A DNA stretch of 64,000 nucleotides from Acinetobacter ursingii DSM 16037 = CIP 107286 (GCF_000368825.1 NZ_KB849715.1:241458-305457), one strand, 5' to 3'; numbered from the stretch's first letter, positions 33,888-43,563 are shown. The notes: a model not told the origin generated them from the letters alone. Translations and numbers: made by a program.

Positions 33888-33904
33888 ACTGAGTATGATC
33901 AATC

Positions 33905-34082
33905 TGGGCATATTGGGCGAGTACACGACCTTTTTATACGGTTTGTAAGGTCTAAAATTCACAAACCGTCTGATAGAGGTAGTGCGCCTGCTTCGCCAAA
34001 TCTTTACATTTTAGGCGCAGCACATTGCATATATGATCTATGACACTTTACTAATGACCACCACGTACTGACAATATGCCCA
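33905..34082. repeat. 178-bp hairpin-rich element with terminal inverted repeats
   Basis: The ends are a perfect 11-bp inverted repeat, TGGGCATATTG and CAATATGCCCA, with weaker similarity continuing inward (GAGTAC against CAGTAC). Inside are two more hairpins: ACGGTTTGT (33938-33946) with ACAAACCGT (33961-33969), and GTGCGCCT (33982-33989) with AGGCGCAGCAC (34013 onward). It carries no open frame. It fits a MITE-like or REP-like element or a structured RNA; no target duplication was seen. Confidence 0.5.
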
Positions 34083-34099
34083 CCATATTATATTTTAGC

Positions 34100-34735
34100 T
34101 TAACGACTTGAGAAAATGAGTTTTAGACCTAATACCGTCACAATTCCACCTGTTACTCGATCAATCAAAGTTTTGGCTTTGATATAAACACGGCGCGGTT
34201 TTTCAGACGATAAAAGTAAGGCGACGAGTGAATACCAACCTGCATCAATTACAAAACAAATCACGGGTAATGCCACATAATAATAATTTGGAATTTCTTT
34301 AGGTAATAAGGCGGTAAATACACTGGCCAAGACCACCGCAATTTTTGGATTACTCAGTTGTGTAATCAAACCATAACGATAGGCACTTTGATAAGTCATA
34401 GTTTGTTGCTGTTGGGCATCCATCTCAATCGGTGATTTAGCATGTTTTACAATCTTATAAGCCAGCCAAAGTAAATATAGCCCACCACCAATTTTTAGCA
34501 TGAGATAGGCCGATGGCACAGCCAATAAGATCGCTTGTAAACCCATCACTGCCAGTAAACCAAAAAATGCCGCGCCTGTGCCAGTCCCCAAAGCGGTAAA
34601 TAAACCATGCTTACGTGATTTAGCAATCGAGTTTTGCGCCACATAGATAAAGCTTGGGCCAGGACTCATTGCACCTAACATCAGCGCCATCGCAATAGAA
34701 AATAAAGGCAACAAACTTTCCACGTGGGTATCCAT
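34100..34735 (-). CDS. LysE/RhtB family exporter
   Basis: Membrane exporter of about 211 residues. The start MDTHVESLLPLFSIAM is chosen to match the family's length; two further ATGs 15-21 bases upstream are possible, and none has a strong ribosome-binding site. AMSPGPSFIYVAQNSIA carries the PGP motif near residue 20, and LITQLSNPKIAVVLASVF near 115-130 is the second conserved loop. About six hydrophobic segments are seen. The substrate is unknown. It lies 34 bp after the methyltransferase gene. Confidence 0.82.
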   Translation of the reverse strand: MDTHVESLLPLFSIAMALMLGAMSPGPSFIYVAQNSIAKSRKHGLFTALGTGTGAAFFGLLAVMGLQAILLAVPSAYLMLKIGGGLYLLWLAYKIVKHAKSPIEMDAQQQQTMTYQSAYRYGLITQLSNPKIAVVLASVFTALLPKEIPNYYYVALPVICFVIDAGWYSLVALLLSSEKPRRVYIKAKTLIDRVTGGIVTVLGLKLIFSSR

Positions 34736-34769
34736 AGCGTCAGTGATCATAGACATGAATTTTAACGCA

Positions 34770-35534
34770 TTACTCAGGCTTTGTAAGAACCAAATACATG
34801 ACTTCGCTTTGAAATGAACCATCTGGCTGTATTTGATAATAATTTTTTACCACATCCGATGCTTTTTGCTGTAAATAACGTAATGTTGCCACAGCTTCTG
34901 CTGGGGTTTGCATTCGCTCGGCCCAACTTGCAAAATTTAACTGCAAACTTTGTTTTTGCATTTGCTCAATTTTAAAACCGGCACGCTCAGCAAATGTCAT
35001 CCATTCAGCTAAAGAATAATCGCGAACATGACTTGGGTCACGAATGATCTCAATACTCTGTAAAAAGGTATCTAGTACAGGTTGTTGATTCCCTAAGATA
35101 TCAACAAATATCACTTTTCCACGAGGTTTAAGCACACGATAGATTTCACTCATTGCTTGTGAAACATTCTGCCAATGATGTGCAGAATAACGACTCACAA
35201 CCGCACATATACTCTGATCTGCAAAATCAAGTAGTTCTGCTGCACCTTGCTGTCCCGTGACATTATTTAACCCGCGCGCCTTCGCCTGTTCAACCACCAA
35301 CTGCACCATCTCAGCAGTTAAATCATAAGCAATCAACTGCTCCACATCTGGTGCAATCTGATACGTAACATGCCCGGCACCGCAGCCTAAATCTAAAACA
35401 CGTTGAAAAGCTTGTTGCTGTAAAACTTCACGTATTTGGTCAAATTCTGCTCCTTGTGCATGGACTGAGCTATTTAGATAAGCCTTTGCTTTGTCTTGAT
35501 ATTGTTGCTGATTCACTTCATGTTGAGTGGTCAT
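34770..35534 (-). CDS. Class I SAM-dependent methyltransferase
   Basis: A 254-residue Rossmann-fold methyltransferase of the UbiE/YcgJ-like type. SAM-binding motif I is VLDLGCGAGHVTYQI near residues 46-60, the acidic end of strand 2 is LIAYDLTAEM near 67-76, and motif III-like VLKPRGKVIFVD is near 134-145. No specificity domain is recognised, so the methyl acceptor is unknown. It is probably co-transcribed with the LysE-type gene and divergent from a TetR regulator. Confidence 0.85.
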   Translation of the reverse strand: MTTQHEVNQQQYQDKAKAYLNSSVHAQGAEFDQIREVLQQQAFQRVLDLGCGAGHVTYQIAPDVEQLIAYDLTAEMVQLVVEQAKARGLNNVTGQQGAAELLDFADQSICAVVSRYSAHHWQNVSQAMSEIYRVLKPRGKVIFVDILGNQQPVLDTFLQSIEIIRDPSHVRDYSLAEWMTFAERAGFKIEQMQKQSLQLNFASWAERMQTPAEAVATLRYLQQKASDVVKNYYQIQPDGSFQSEVMYLVLTKPE

Positions 35535-35714
35535 TTTGATCTTCTCATTGAGTAGTGATGTTGAGCTTAATCTGAAGAATATAAAAAATAAAATAATGAA
35601 TTTTTTAATTATTAATAACTTTTAGTTATGTTTTACAATTTGATAATAATTTCTCTGGGAGATCGGACAAAAACGTCCGTAAAATATATCGATCAAATTC
35701 AGCATCTCTCCTCT

Positions 35715-36284
35715 ATGAGTAAACATATCAAACGTGCGGCCAAAAATCGGGAAGATTTACTCGAAGCTGCGGTTGAGATGTTTAAAATTCATGGAATGAG
35801 TGTTCCGTTACAAATCATTATCGACCATGCTGGTGTGGGGCGTGCAACTTTTTATCGAAACTTTACTGATCGAAAGGCTTTAGTCTATGCCTTACTTGAG
35901 CAAGCCGTTTCTCATCTGGAACTTCGTGCGGAACAATATCGTATGTACGATGATGGTTTAATTCGATTAATTAAAAGTCATGTCCATAATTTAAATAATC
36001 TTTCGGCTCTGATGGAGTATTGGCGAGTGCTGGACCAACACGATGAAGTGCTGATTTCACTGATACAGCATCATCAACAGATTGTGCAGCCGCTCATTGA
36101 TCGGGCGATTGAAAAACGAATTTGTCGTCCTGACTTTAATTTTGAAGATTACCGTAGCATTGTTTCCATGTTGTCGTCATCTTTTCGCGGGCACGATGAA
36201 ACACAAAGAATTCGATTTGCCAGCCGTGCAGTCGAGTTATTACTCAATGGCATTTGTTTGAATAACGGGGTGTATCATGGCTGA
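35715..36284 (+). CDS. TetR-family transcriptional regulator
   Basis: A 189-residue repressor from MSKHIKRAAKNREDLL. The N-terminal TetR helix-turn-helix spans residues 10-58, with recognition helix VGRATFYRNFTDRKAL. The ligand-binding half is not similar to a known specificity class that I can name. It overlaps the efflux pump gene by eight bases, so it is the first gene of a regulator-pump operon and likely represses it. The start at this ATG is preferred to one 87 bases upstream because TetR proteins begin close to the DNA-binding domain. Confidence 0.85.
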   Translation: MSKHIKRAAKNREDLLEAAVEMFKIHGMSVPLQIIIDHAGVGRATFYRNFTDRKALVYALLEQAVSHLELRAEQYRMYDDGLIRLIKSHVHNLNNLSALMEYWRVLDQHDEVLISLIQHHQQIVQPLIDRAIEKRICRPDFNFEDYRSIVSMLSSSFRGHDETQRIRFASRAVELLLNGICLNNGVYHG

Positions 36285-37935
36285 GAGTCCGCGTTATCTG
36301 GAAACACCACCAGACTGGACAGATGATGAACGTCCCGTATTACCGGGTTCGCCGCCTTCAATTGAACATCCCTCTCATAAAAGATATCTATATTTTATTA
36401 TCGGAACTTTTATTGCCCTCACCGCAGGGCTAAGTAATGGTTTTATTACCGCTAATTTACCTCAGTTACAGGGTGAATATGGACTAACGCCTGTTGAGAG
36501 TGCGTGGCTTCCTGCGGCTTATGTCATGGCGAATGTCAGTTCTAACCTGATTTTGTTTAAAGCCAGACAACAATATGGTTTACGCCTCTTTACTGAAATT
36601 GGTCTGCTTGCGTTTATCGCAGTGATGATCCTGCATATTTTCGTACAAAATTATCATATGGCTATTTTTGTACGTTTTATCAGTGGGATGGTTGCAGCAC
36701 CACTTAGCTCTCTGGGCATGTATTACATCATGCAGGGCTTTACCAAAGAACACCGTTTAAGAGGTCTGTATATTGGCTTCGGCTTCGGTCAACTCGGTGT
36801 ACCACTGGCATGGATCATTTCGCCTGCATTGGTTACGGTCAACGACTGGACGGTCTTATATACTTTTGAGTTAGGTTTGGCAGTGTGTTGCTATGCCATG
36901 GTGGTTTCCCTCAAGTTACCCCGTAGTTTACGTATTGCTGTTTTTGAACGACAAGATATTGTTACCTTTTTATTGCTGGCACCGGGTTTCGCCTGCATCT
37001 GCGCGGTTTTGACACAAGGGCCTTTGCTGTGGTGGTTTGATTCGCCTTGGCTGGCTTATGTGTTAATGACGGGTTTTGTATTACTGGTGTTTGGCTTTAT
37101 TTATGAACATCATCGTAGTAACCCCCTGATTATGACCCGCTGGTTAGGTACGTTTGCTGTACTACGCTTTGTATTTGGAGCGTTGTGTCTGCGCTTTTTA
37201 TTGTCAGAACAAAGTTATGCCGCGGTGAATTTTCTAAAAACCATGGGCATGGGGCCAGATCAGTTTGTTGGGCTATATAGCGTGATCTTTTTTGGGATGT
37301 TGGCAGGCGTTTTATTTAGTGCGGTCACATTTTCTCGAGAACGAACATTATTACATCTGGTTTTAGCCTCCTTTTTGATTTTGATCGCCAGTAAACTGGA
37401 TGCACATTTGACCAGTGATATTCGTCCACAAAATTTCTATCACAGTCAATTTCTGATTGCCTTTGCCAATGGATTATTTATTGGCCCCCTACTTTTGGTG
37501 GGATTTGGACGCGCTTTGAAAGAAAGCCCTGCACATGTGGTGACGTTTATCGTGTTATTTTCTGCCACACAAAACTTTGGTGGCTTGATTGGTTCATCGT
37601 TTTATAATACTTATCAAAAACGTCAAACCCAAGTGTATCAAATGGACATCAGTCGTAATTTGGAACGAACTGATCCAACCATTGATCAACGTTTAAAACA
37701 ATATCAGGCAAAATTTAGCCCCAACATTGCCGATCCTGTTCAGGATCAATTACAGGCAACCAAAACCTTATCGCAAACTGCAAATCGTGAGGCTCAAGTC
37801 CGAGCTTATAACGATGTGATTAATTTTAATAGTATCGTGGCGATTGTGTTATTCCTTTGGGGATTGTGCAATATTATCTGGGCGAAGTATCTTACTTATC
37901 GTGAGAAACTGACTGCCTCATCGACATCATCCTAA
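36277..37935 (+). CDS. MFS efflux transporter, DHA2/EmrB-like
   Basis: Inner-membrane drug:proton antiporter candidate of 552 residues with about 14 hydrophobic segments, the DHA2 number. The N-terminal cytosolic 45 residues are proline-rich. The first helix GLSNGFITANLPQLQGEYGL and the motif VESAWLPAAYVMAN match EmrB-type proteins. The long polar segment near 450-515 before the last helix is a common EmrB feature. It is coupled to TetR upstream and followed 22 bp later by the HlyD-type adaptor. No TolC-like outer-membrane gene is nearby. Confidence 0.87.
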   Translation: MAESPRYLETPPDWTDDERPVLPGSPPSIEHPSHKRYLYFIIGTFIALTAGLSNGFITANLPQLQGEYGLTPVESAWLPAAYVMANVSSNLILFKARQQYGLRLFTEIGLLAFIAVMILHIFVQNYHMAIFVRFISGMVAAPLSSLGMYYIMQGFTKEHRLRGLYIGFGFGQLGVPLAWIISPALVTVNDWTVLYTFELGLAVCCYAMVVSLKLPRSLRIAVFERQDIVTFLLLAPGFACICAVLTQGPLLWWFDSPWLAYVLMTGFVLLVFGFIYEHHRSNPLIMTRWLGTFAVLRFVFGALCLRFLLSEQSYAAVNFLKTMGMGPDQFVGLYSVIFFGMLAGVLFSAVTFSRERTLLHLVLASFLILIASKLDAHLTSDIRPQNFYHSQFLIAFANGLFIGPLLLVGFGRALKESPAHVVTFIVLFSATQNFGGLIGSSFYNTYQKRQTQVYQMDISRNLERTDPTIDQRLKQYQAKFSPNIADPVQDQLQATKTLSQTANREAQVRAYNDVINFNSIVAIVLFLWGLCNIIWAKYLTYREKLTASSTSS

Positions 37936-37957
37936 GTGGCGTGTTTGAGTATAATTT

Positions 37958-39136
37958 ATGAGTGACGAGCAAAAAACCAATCCACAGAATGAACCTGATT
38001 CGAATCAAACAAATCAGTCTCAATCTGGAACGACATCTTCTGCCACGCCACAACCTGCCCCGCTCAAACCTGTTCAGCGCGTCGGGAAGTTGATTCCAAC
38101 CAAAAAATCGACATTGGCAATCATGTTTATCGTGCTGTTGGTAGGCTTAGGACTCATTATGTGGGCATGGCGTATTGGGCCATTTCATACTGCCATTGAG
38201 CAAACTGACAATAGCTATGTCAAAGGTAAAACCACTGTCCTTTCGTCACAGATTAATGGTTATATCAAAGATGTACTGGTCAAAGATTTTGACTACGTCA
38301 AAAAAGGTCAAGCTTTGATGCATATTGATGCCACGACTTATGACCAAAAAGTGACGCAAGCACAGTCTGCGGTTGAACAAGCAAAAAATAGTCTGGCCAA
38401 TCAAACTCAGACGATTGCTCAGCGGCAAGCCGATATTGCTGCGGCTCAAGCTAAAGTTGACCAAGCTCAGGCGCAATATGATTTATCGATGACACAATTA
38501 CAGCGCTACCAACAACTGGGCGATAGCGGCGCAGCCTCTAAATCAGAACGTGATAAAGCCGCAGCAGATGTAAAAAATAATCTGGCGTTACTCAAACAAG
38601 CTCAGGCCAATGTAAATGTTGCACAGGAAGCCCTAAAAACCGCGCAAGTCGCACAAACAGGTTTAGAAGCGCAAGTCACCAATGCACAGGCACAACTGGA
38701 TCAGGCAATGACCACCAAAGATTATAGTGTGATTACTGCGCCAATGGATGGACAATTAGGTGAAGTCAATCCACGTGTGGGGCAATATGTCGCAGCAGGT
38801 TCACAGTTATTGTATTTGATTCCTCAACAAACTTGGGTGATTGCCAATTTTAAAGAAACCCAGATCGCCAATATGAAAATTGGGCAAAAAGTCACTTTCA
38901 CCGTCGATGCCTTAGATCATCAGAAATTTACAGGTCATGTTGAGCAAATCTCCCCTGCTGCGGGTTCAGAGTTTAGTGTACTCAAAGCAGATAATGCGAC
39001 AGGTAACTTTACCAAAGTGGTACAGCGAATTTCTGTACGGATTGCGATTGACCCGAATCAAAAAGGCTTGGAACGCTTACGTCCGGGGATGTCGGTGATC
39101 ACTTCGGTAGATACATCATCCAAAGCTATGGACTAG
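37958..39136 (+). CDS. HlyD/EmrA-type membrane fusion protein
   Basis: Periplasmic adaptor of 392 residues. A cytosolic Gln/Asn/Ser-rich leader (1-40) is followed by one membrane helix near 52-72 (AIMFIVLLVGLGLIMWAW), the biotinyl-lipoyl half (TDNSYVKGKTTVLSSQINGY), a long Ala/Gln-rich coiled-coil hairpin near 120-245, the second lipoyl half (VITAPMDGQLGEVNPRVGQY) and a beta-barrel domain ending in LRPGMSVITSVDT. It pairs with the MFS pump and would need a separately encoded outer-membrane channel. Confidence 0.9.
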   Translation: MSDEQKTNPQNEPDSNQTNQSQSGTTSSATPQPAPLKPVQRVGKLIPTKKSTLAIMFIVLLVGLGLIMWAWRIGPFHTAIEQTDNSYVKGKTTVLSSQINGYIKDVLVKDFDYVKKGQALMHIDATTYDQKVTQAQSAVEQAKNSLANQTQTIAQRQADIAAAQAKVDQAQAQYDLSMTQLQRYQQLGDSGAASKSERDKAAADVKNNLALLKQAQANVNVAQEALKTAQVAQTGLEAQVTNAQAQLDQAMTTKDYSVITAPMDGQLGEVNPRVGQYVAAGSQLLYLIPQQTWVIANFKETQIANMKIGQKVTFTVDALDHQKFTGHVEQISPAAGSEFSVLKADNATGNFTKVVQRISVRIAIDPNQKGLERLRPGMSVITSVDTSSKAMD

Positions 39137-39180
39137 CTATTTTTCTTATTGATATGACGTTTTAATTCAGGCTGTCTTCT

Positions 39181-40053
39181 ATGTTCAACGCTATTGCACA
39201 AGCTGTGGGATATCAAACTCTCATGGATCAGCCTGACATACATCTTGATTTAAAACGTCTGGATCTCATTCATCCACATATTTCAGGCAATAAATTTTAT
39301 AAGCTCAAATATAACTTACAGCATGCCAAACAACTGGGGCAGGATACCCTGATTACTTTTGGTGGCGCATTTTCCAACCATATTGCAGCTACAGCTTATG
39401 CAGCCCATTATTTTGGCTTTAACAGTATTGGCATCATTCGTGGTGAAGAACTGGCTGATCAACGCTTAAATCACACTTTGGCCACTGCCTCGCAGTTTGG
39501 CATGCAACTCGAATTCATCAATCGACAGGATTATCGCAATAAAGAGCAACCTGATTTTTTGGCAGAATTACAATCTCGATTTCCAAACGCCTATATTATT
39601 CCAGAAGGTGGAACAAACTCTCTTGCCATTCAAGGTTGCAAAGAAATTTTAAGCGAACAAGATCGACAAAATTACGATGTGATTTGCTGTGCGGTGGGAA
39701 CTGGCGGCACGATCACAGGATTGATTGAATCAAGTCACTTTAATCAAAATATTTTGGGTTTCTCTGCGTTAAAAGGCGATTTTTTAACGAGTGACGTTAC
39801 CCACCTTACCGCAAAGAAAAACTGGAAGATTATAGATGAGTATTGTTGTGGCGGTTATGCCAAGACTTCCGCGCAGTTAATCGAGTTTATTCAGTTTTTC
39901 GAAAAACAATATCAAATTCCACTTGAGCCCATTTATACAGGAAAAATGCTATTTGGCATTTTTGACTTGATCGAAAAGGCTTACTTTCCTCCTCATACCC
40001 GAATTTTAGCAATTCATAGTGGTGGATTACAGGGCAGGCAAAATCTTTTATAA
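39181..40053 (+). CDS. PLP-dependent D-cysteine desulfhydrase / ACC deaminase family protein
   Basis: A 290-residue fold-type II pyridoxal-phosphate enzyme. The Schiff-base lysine lies in HISGNKFYKLKYNL near residues 33-46. Phosphate-binding and cofactor-ring segments are GGAFSNHIAATAYAAH near 60-75 and CCAVGTGGTITGL near 163-175. The family includes D-cysteine desulfhydrase and 1-aminocyclopropane-1-carboxylate deaminase; the exact substrate cannot be read from motifs, and desulfhydrase-like activity is more likely in this genus. It is followed 30 bp later by the flavoprotein gene. Confidence 0.82.
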   Translation: MFNAIAQAVGYQTLMDQPDIHLDLKRLDLIHPHISGNKFYKLKYNLQHAKQLGQDTLITFGGAFSNHIAATAYAAHYFGFNSIGIIRGEELADQRLNHTLATASQFGMQLEFINRQDYRNKEQPDFLAELQSRFPNAYIIPEGGTNSLAIQGCKEILSEQDRQNYDVICCAVGTGGTITGLIESSHFNQNILGFSALKGDFLTSDVTHLTAKKNWKIIDEYCCGGYAKTSAQLIEFIQFFEKQYQIPLEPIYTGKMLFGIFDLIEKAYFPPHTRILAIHSGGLQGRQNLL

Positions 40054-40083
40054 TGTCGCGCTTTTATAACGCTGAGTAAATTT

Positions 40084-41280
40084 ATGTCCATGCATTATGA
40101 TGTCATTGTTCTGGGTGCCGGTGCGTCTGGACTAATGCTGGCGGCTCAGGCTGCTCAGCGTGGACGCAAAGTTTTAGTGGTCGAAAAAGCCAACAAAGTC
40201 GGAAAAAAAATCCTGATGTCTGGCGGAGGTAAATGTAATTTTACTAACCTGTATGTCGAGCCTGAGAATTTTATTTCACATAATCCACATTTTGTGATTT
40301 CGGCCTTATCACGTTATAACAATTGGGATTTTATCGGCTTGGTCTGTGACTATGGCATCGCCTATGAAGAACGTAAGCATGGACAGCTTTTTACCTTAAA
40401 TGGTTCAAAAGATATTTTGAATATGCTTTTAGCTGAATGCGATAAAACGAAACTGGTCAACATAAAAACGGACTGTGAAGTAAAAACTGTGAAGCAATTA
40501 GACCATCAACTTTTTGAAGTTCAAAGTACACACGCAACCTTTACTTGTGAATCTCTGGTTGTTGCATCAGGTGGCCTTTCAATTCCAACACTAGGTGGTT
40601 CAGGAATTGGCTATGAGCTAGCTAAACAATTTGGTCATCAGGTTTTTCCAACTCGCGCAGGATTAGTCCCCTTTACTTTTTCTGATAAATTTAAAGAAGT
40701 AACCACACGCCTGAGTGGGAATGCTTTGGAGGTGACACTTTCCAATGATAAAAACAGTTTTACCGAGGCACTACTCTTTACTCATCGTGGTTTAAGTGGT
40801 CCAAGTTCACTGCAACTTTCGAATTATTGGCAAGCAGGTGAATCTTTTCAGATCAACTTTTTTCCTACCCAAGACTTAGCTGATTATTTGAAACAAAAAA
40901 AACAGCAGCAACCCAAAGTCTTGTTACGCACGTTATTATCCGAACTGACCGCAAAAAGCATTGTGCTTGAGTTACAACAACTGATCTGGCCTAACTATGC
41001 AGAAACCGCGATTGCTCAACTGAGTGATACAGTCTTGGAGCAGATTGCAGCACAGCTTCATGGTTTTGTAGTGAAACCCTCCGGGACTGAAGGCTATCGT
41101 ACCGCCGAAGTGACTTTGGGTGGAGTAGACACCGCTGAAATTTCATCCAAAACCATGCAAAGCCAGAAAGTTAAGGGGCTCTATTTTATTGGTGAAGTTT
41201 TAGATGTGACTGGACATTTAGGCGGTTATAACTTTCAGTGGGCGTGGTCATCGGCCTATGCCGCTGCACAATATGTATAA
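40084..41280 (+). CDS. NAD(P)/FAD-dependent oxidoreductase, HI0933/YhiN (BaiN-like) family
   Basis: Flavoprotein of 398 residues. The dinucleotide-binding GAGASGLMLAAQAAQRG is near 11-27, VVEKANKVGKKILMSGGGK near 34-52 is the HI0933 signature, and the C-terminal FAD-contacting GEVLDVTGHLGGYNFQWA is near 372-389. Family members are poorly characterised NAD(P)/FAD oxidoreductases. It lies in tandem with the PLP enzyme; a functional link is uncertain. Confidence 0.85.
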   Translation: MSMHYDVIVLGAGASGLMLAAQAAQRGRKVLVVEKANKVGKKILMSGGGKCNFTNLYVEPENFISHNPHFVISALSRYNNWDFIGLVCDYGIAYEERKHGQLFTLNGSKDILNMLLAECDKTKLVNIKTDCEVKTVKQLDHQLFEVQSTHATFTCESLVVASGGLSIPTLGGSGIGYELAKQFGHQVFPTRAGLVPFTFSDKFKEVTTRLSGNALEVTLSNDKNSFTEALLFTHRGLSGPSSLQLSNYWQAGESFQINFFPTQDLADYLKQKKQQQPKVLLRTLLSELTAKSIVLELQQLIWPNYAETAIAQLSDTVLEQIAAQLHGFVVKPSGTEGYRTAEVTLGGVDTAEISSKTMQSQKVKGLYFIGEVLDVTGHLGGYNFQWAWSSAYAAAQYV

Positions 41281-41292
41281 AATACGTCAAAA

Positions 41293-41469
41293 TTATGGTG
41301 CAGCATCGATCTGATTGGCTTCGATTGAAGGAGTTTCATCTACACCTGTTTTTTCTGTTTGTGTCACTTTATTTTTGGCAAATACAAACTTATAAGCACT
41401 GACCAAAAATCCGACAGTAATACCCGCAATCACAATCGGGGCGATAAATCGATTCGGCTGCTTTTGCAT
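41293..41469 (-). CDS. Small single-helix membrane protein (58 aa)
   Basis: Short gene with a good ribosome-binding site (GAGGAG about nine bases before the ATG). The product starts MQKQPNRFIAPIVIAGIT, has one hydrophobic helix over residues 9-24, then a lysine-containing segment FVFAKNKV and an acidic tail ending QIDAAP. It lies just after the terminator of the CmpX-like channel gene on the same strand and resembles in layout the 78-residue protein on the channel's other side. No family recognised. Confidence 0.65.
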   Translation of the reverse strand: MQKQPNRFIAPIVIAGITVGFLVSAYKFVFAKNKVTQTEKTGVDETPSIEANQIDAAP

Positions 41470-41594
41470 TTTTCACTCCTCTTTTATTTTTTATAAGTCA
41501 TTGATTAGATTGCTTTCATACGTCTTTTTTATTTCTTCTTTAGAGAGAAAATAAAGAAGGCGAAACAGTGATGAAAAATCTATTTTAACGGTCT

Positions 41595-41625
41595 AAAAAA
41601 ACGACCACTCAGGATAGAGTGGCCG
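41595..41625 (-). terminator. Terminator of CmpX-like channel gene
   Basis: On the minus strand, CGGCCACTC / GAGTGGTCG with a TATCCT loop, then a run of seven T, 23 bp after the stop. Confidence 0.9.
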
Positions 41626-41647
41626 ATTCTGGTGCAAAAATCAAAAC

Positions 41648-43336
41648 TTATTTCGGTTGATCATCGGGTTTTGATGTTGGATCATCCTCACCTTCGCCTT
41701 TAGAGCCATAAGGATTATTTAAAGGTTTATGCGCGGGGTCTACATCAAACGTGGTAGGAACATTATGATCTGTTGCCGCCTCTGAGGGTGCAACAGGCGA
41801 TGATGCAACAGGTGTTTCAACCACAACCGCTGATTGAGTTTTCGCGATTGGATTGGGTTTATTTCCCTCAGCTTTGGCTTTATCAATAAGATCGGTCAAA
41901 ACACGTTCTGCAGGTTGACGACCACCCAGACCAAAAGCGAGAGCAAATGCGACTGCCACCGAACCGAGTGTGAGTCCAAAAGCCAGATTGACGATTGAAT
42001 CGGCAATACCCATTGCGCGTAGTCCCATCGCTAGAACCAAGCCCATAATCAAGATACGAACCAGATTACCTAACCAGCGTGAGCTGTTATATTCACCGCG
42101 TTGAACGACATTTGCCACGATATTGGCTAAACAGAAACCTACGACCAGAATTAAAGCACCAAGTAAAATGTTGGCGCCGAAGGCAATGAAGATCGCGACC
42201 AGATGACTAATCTGATCAAAACCAAGACGATTCGCTGCTTCTGCAACCGCAAACAACATGGTAAAGAATACGATTAAGACACCAACCACATGCGAGATTT
42301 TAGTCGATCCCAAGAAACGCTGTAAGTCAAACTTTGCAGGAACATCATCGACACCTGTACCTGCCAAAATATCTTCAACCAGTTTTGCGACAAAACGGGA
42401 GACGACATAGGCAATAATCAAAATCAGACCAGCAGCAATAATATTTGGTATCGCAAACATGATCTCATTGAGCATGGCTGTTGCTGGCTGAGAAATAGAC
42501 TCAATTCCAAGCGCTTCAAATGCAATAATCAATGCAGTAATAAAGATCAGCGCAAAAACCAGAGAACCTAGTACATTGGCGATATTGCTGTTTTTAAACA
42601 GTCCTATTTTCTCAGCTTGAGCTTGTAAACCCACACTATTGACCAAGCCTTCTGTAATCCCACGTACAATTTTTGCCAAAATGTAGCCAACAAAAACGAT
42701 CACGCCTGCAATAAAGATGTTTGGAAGATATCCAACAACTTCAGCCACCATTGCCTGAACAGGGAGTAAAAGACCTGAGAGTCCTAAAATCGAAAGGACA
42801 ATAGGTAAAAATAAAAGCAGAATTAACCAATAGATAATATCTGCAATATTTTCACTGAGTGGTCGAACACCGACTTCATTGCTCAGTTTCTCATCAAGTT
42901 GAGTCTTAGACAAAGCTTTGGATAGTCCTGCTCGCACCAAACGCGCCAAGATCCAACCCACAAAAGCCACGACAGCCGCTGCAATAAGATTCGGCACAAA
43001 AACCAATACTTGGGTGATCATGGCACTAAATGGCCCGCTGACACTATAAATATTCAGTACGTTTAAAGAAGCAATCAGCGCAATAATCAACACAAACCAA
43101 AATATAAATTTTGAAATAATTGACTCAAAGTCTGGTGCTTTACCCGTTGCGGTCGATAAATGACGATTGGTTCCAATTAGATTGAGTAATTTTTTGACAC
43201 CCGCAGCGATAATCAGTGCCAAAATCCAACCAATAATAAAAACTGCAATTGCCGCGATAATGGGCTGAAACATATCCCAATAGTACATAAATCCATAATG
43301 GGCTTGCGCAGCCTCATTGTTAAAATAATCGTTCAT
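41648..43336 (-). CDS. CmpX-like mechanosensitive ion channel family protein
   Basis: Inner-membrane protein of about 562 residues containing repeated conserved TM-helix units (PF05552 type), each with a pattern like FVPNLIAAAVVAFVGWILA, seen near residues 115-135, 205-225, 295-315 and 385-410. A final MscS-like block GLTLGSVAVAFALAFGLGG near 455-475 matches the pore-lining helix of MscS. The proline-, alanine- and charge-rich cytosolic tail (480-562) is disordered. Pseudomonas CmpX is the nearest named protein I know. The start at the second ATG is favoured: GAGGG lies 10 bases before it and only one base before the first ATG. Confidence 0.83.
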   Translation of the reverse strand: MNDYFNNEAAQAHYGFMYYWDMFQPIIAAIAVFIIGWILALIIAAGVKKLLNLIGTNRHLSTATGKAPDFESIISKFIFWFVLIIALIASLNVLNIYSVSGPFSAMITQVLVFVPNLIAAAVVAFVGWILARLVRAGLSKALSKTQLDEKLSNEVGVRPLSENIADIIYWLILLLFLPIVLSILGLSGLLLPVQAMVAEVVGYLPNIFIAGVIVFVGYILAKIVRGITEGLVNSVGLQAQAEKIGLFKNSNIANVLGSLVFALIFITALIIAFEALGIESISQPATAMLNEIMFAIPNIIAAGLILIIAYVVSRFVAKLVEDILAGTGVDDVPAKFDLQRFLGSTKISHVVGVLIVFFTMLFAVAEAANRLGFDQISHLVAIFIAFGANILLGALILVVGFCLANIVANVVQRGEYNSSRWLGNLVRILIMGLVLAMGLRAMGIADSIVNLAFGLTLGSVAVAFALAFGLGGRQPAERVLTDLIDKAKAEGNKPNPIAKTQSAVVVETPVASSPVAPSEAATDHNVPTTFDVDPAHKPLNNPYGSKGEGEDDPTSKPDDQPK

Positions 43337-43511
43337 ATAGGTCATGCCCTCTTTGTTATATTAATCACGGCTTAGTCTTGATGAAGTTAAGCTGTAAAAT
43401 GGTTTTAAGAATGGATATTATTTGTGATCTACCTCAACATATTATGTGCTTATTTTTTATTCAAGATGCAATATAAGAACTACTACAAAAATGAAGTAAA
43501 AGATTGCAAAA

Positions 43512-43538
43512 AAGCCATCTAATCACATTAGATGGCTT
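43512..43538 (-). terminator. Terminator of the 78-residue membrane protein gene
   Basis: The perfect 12-bp stem AAGCCATCTAAT / ATTAGATGGCTT with a 3-base loop and trailing T run on the minus strand. Confidence 0.9.
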
Positions 43539-43563
43539 GTTAAAAATTAGAATCGATAACAAT

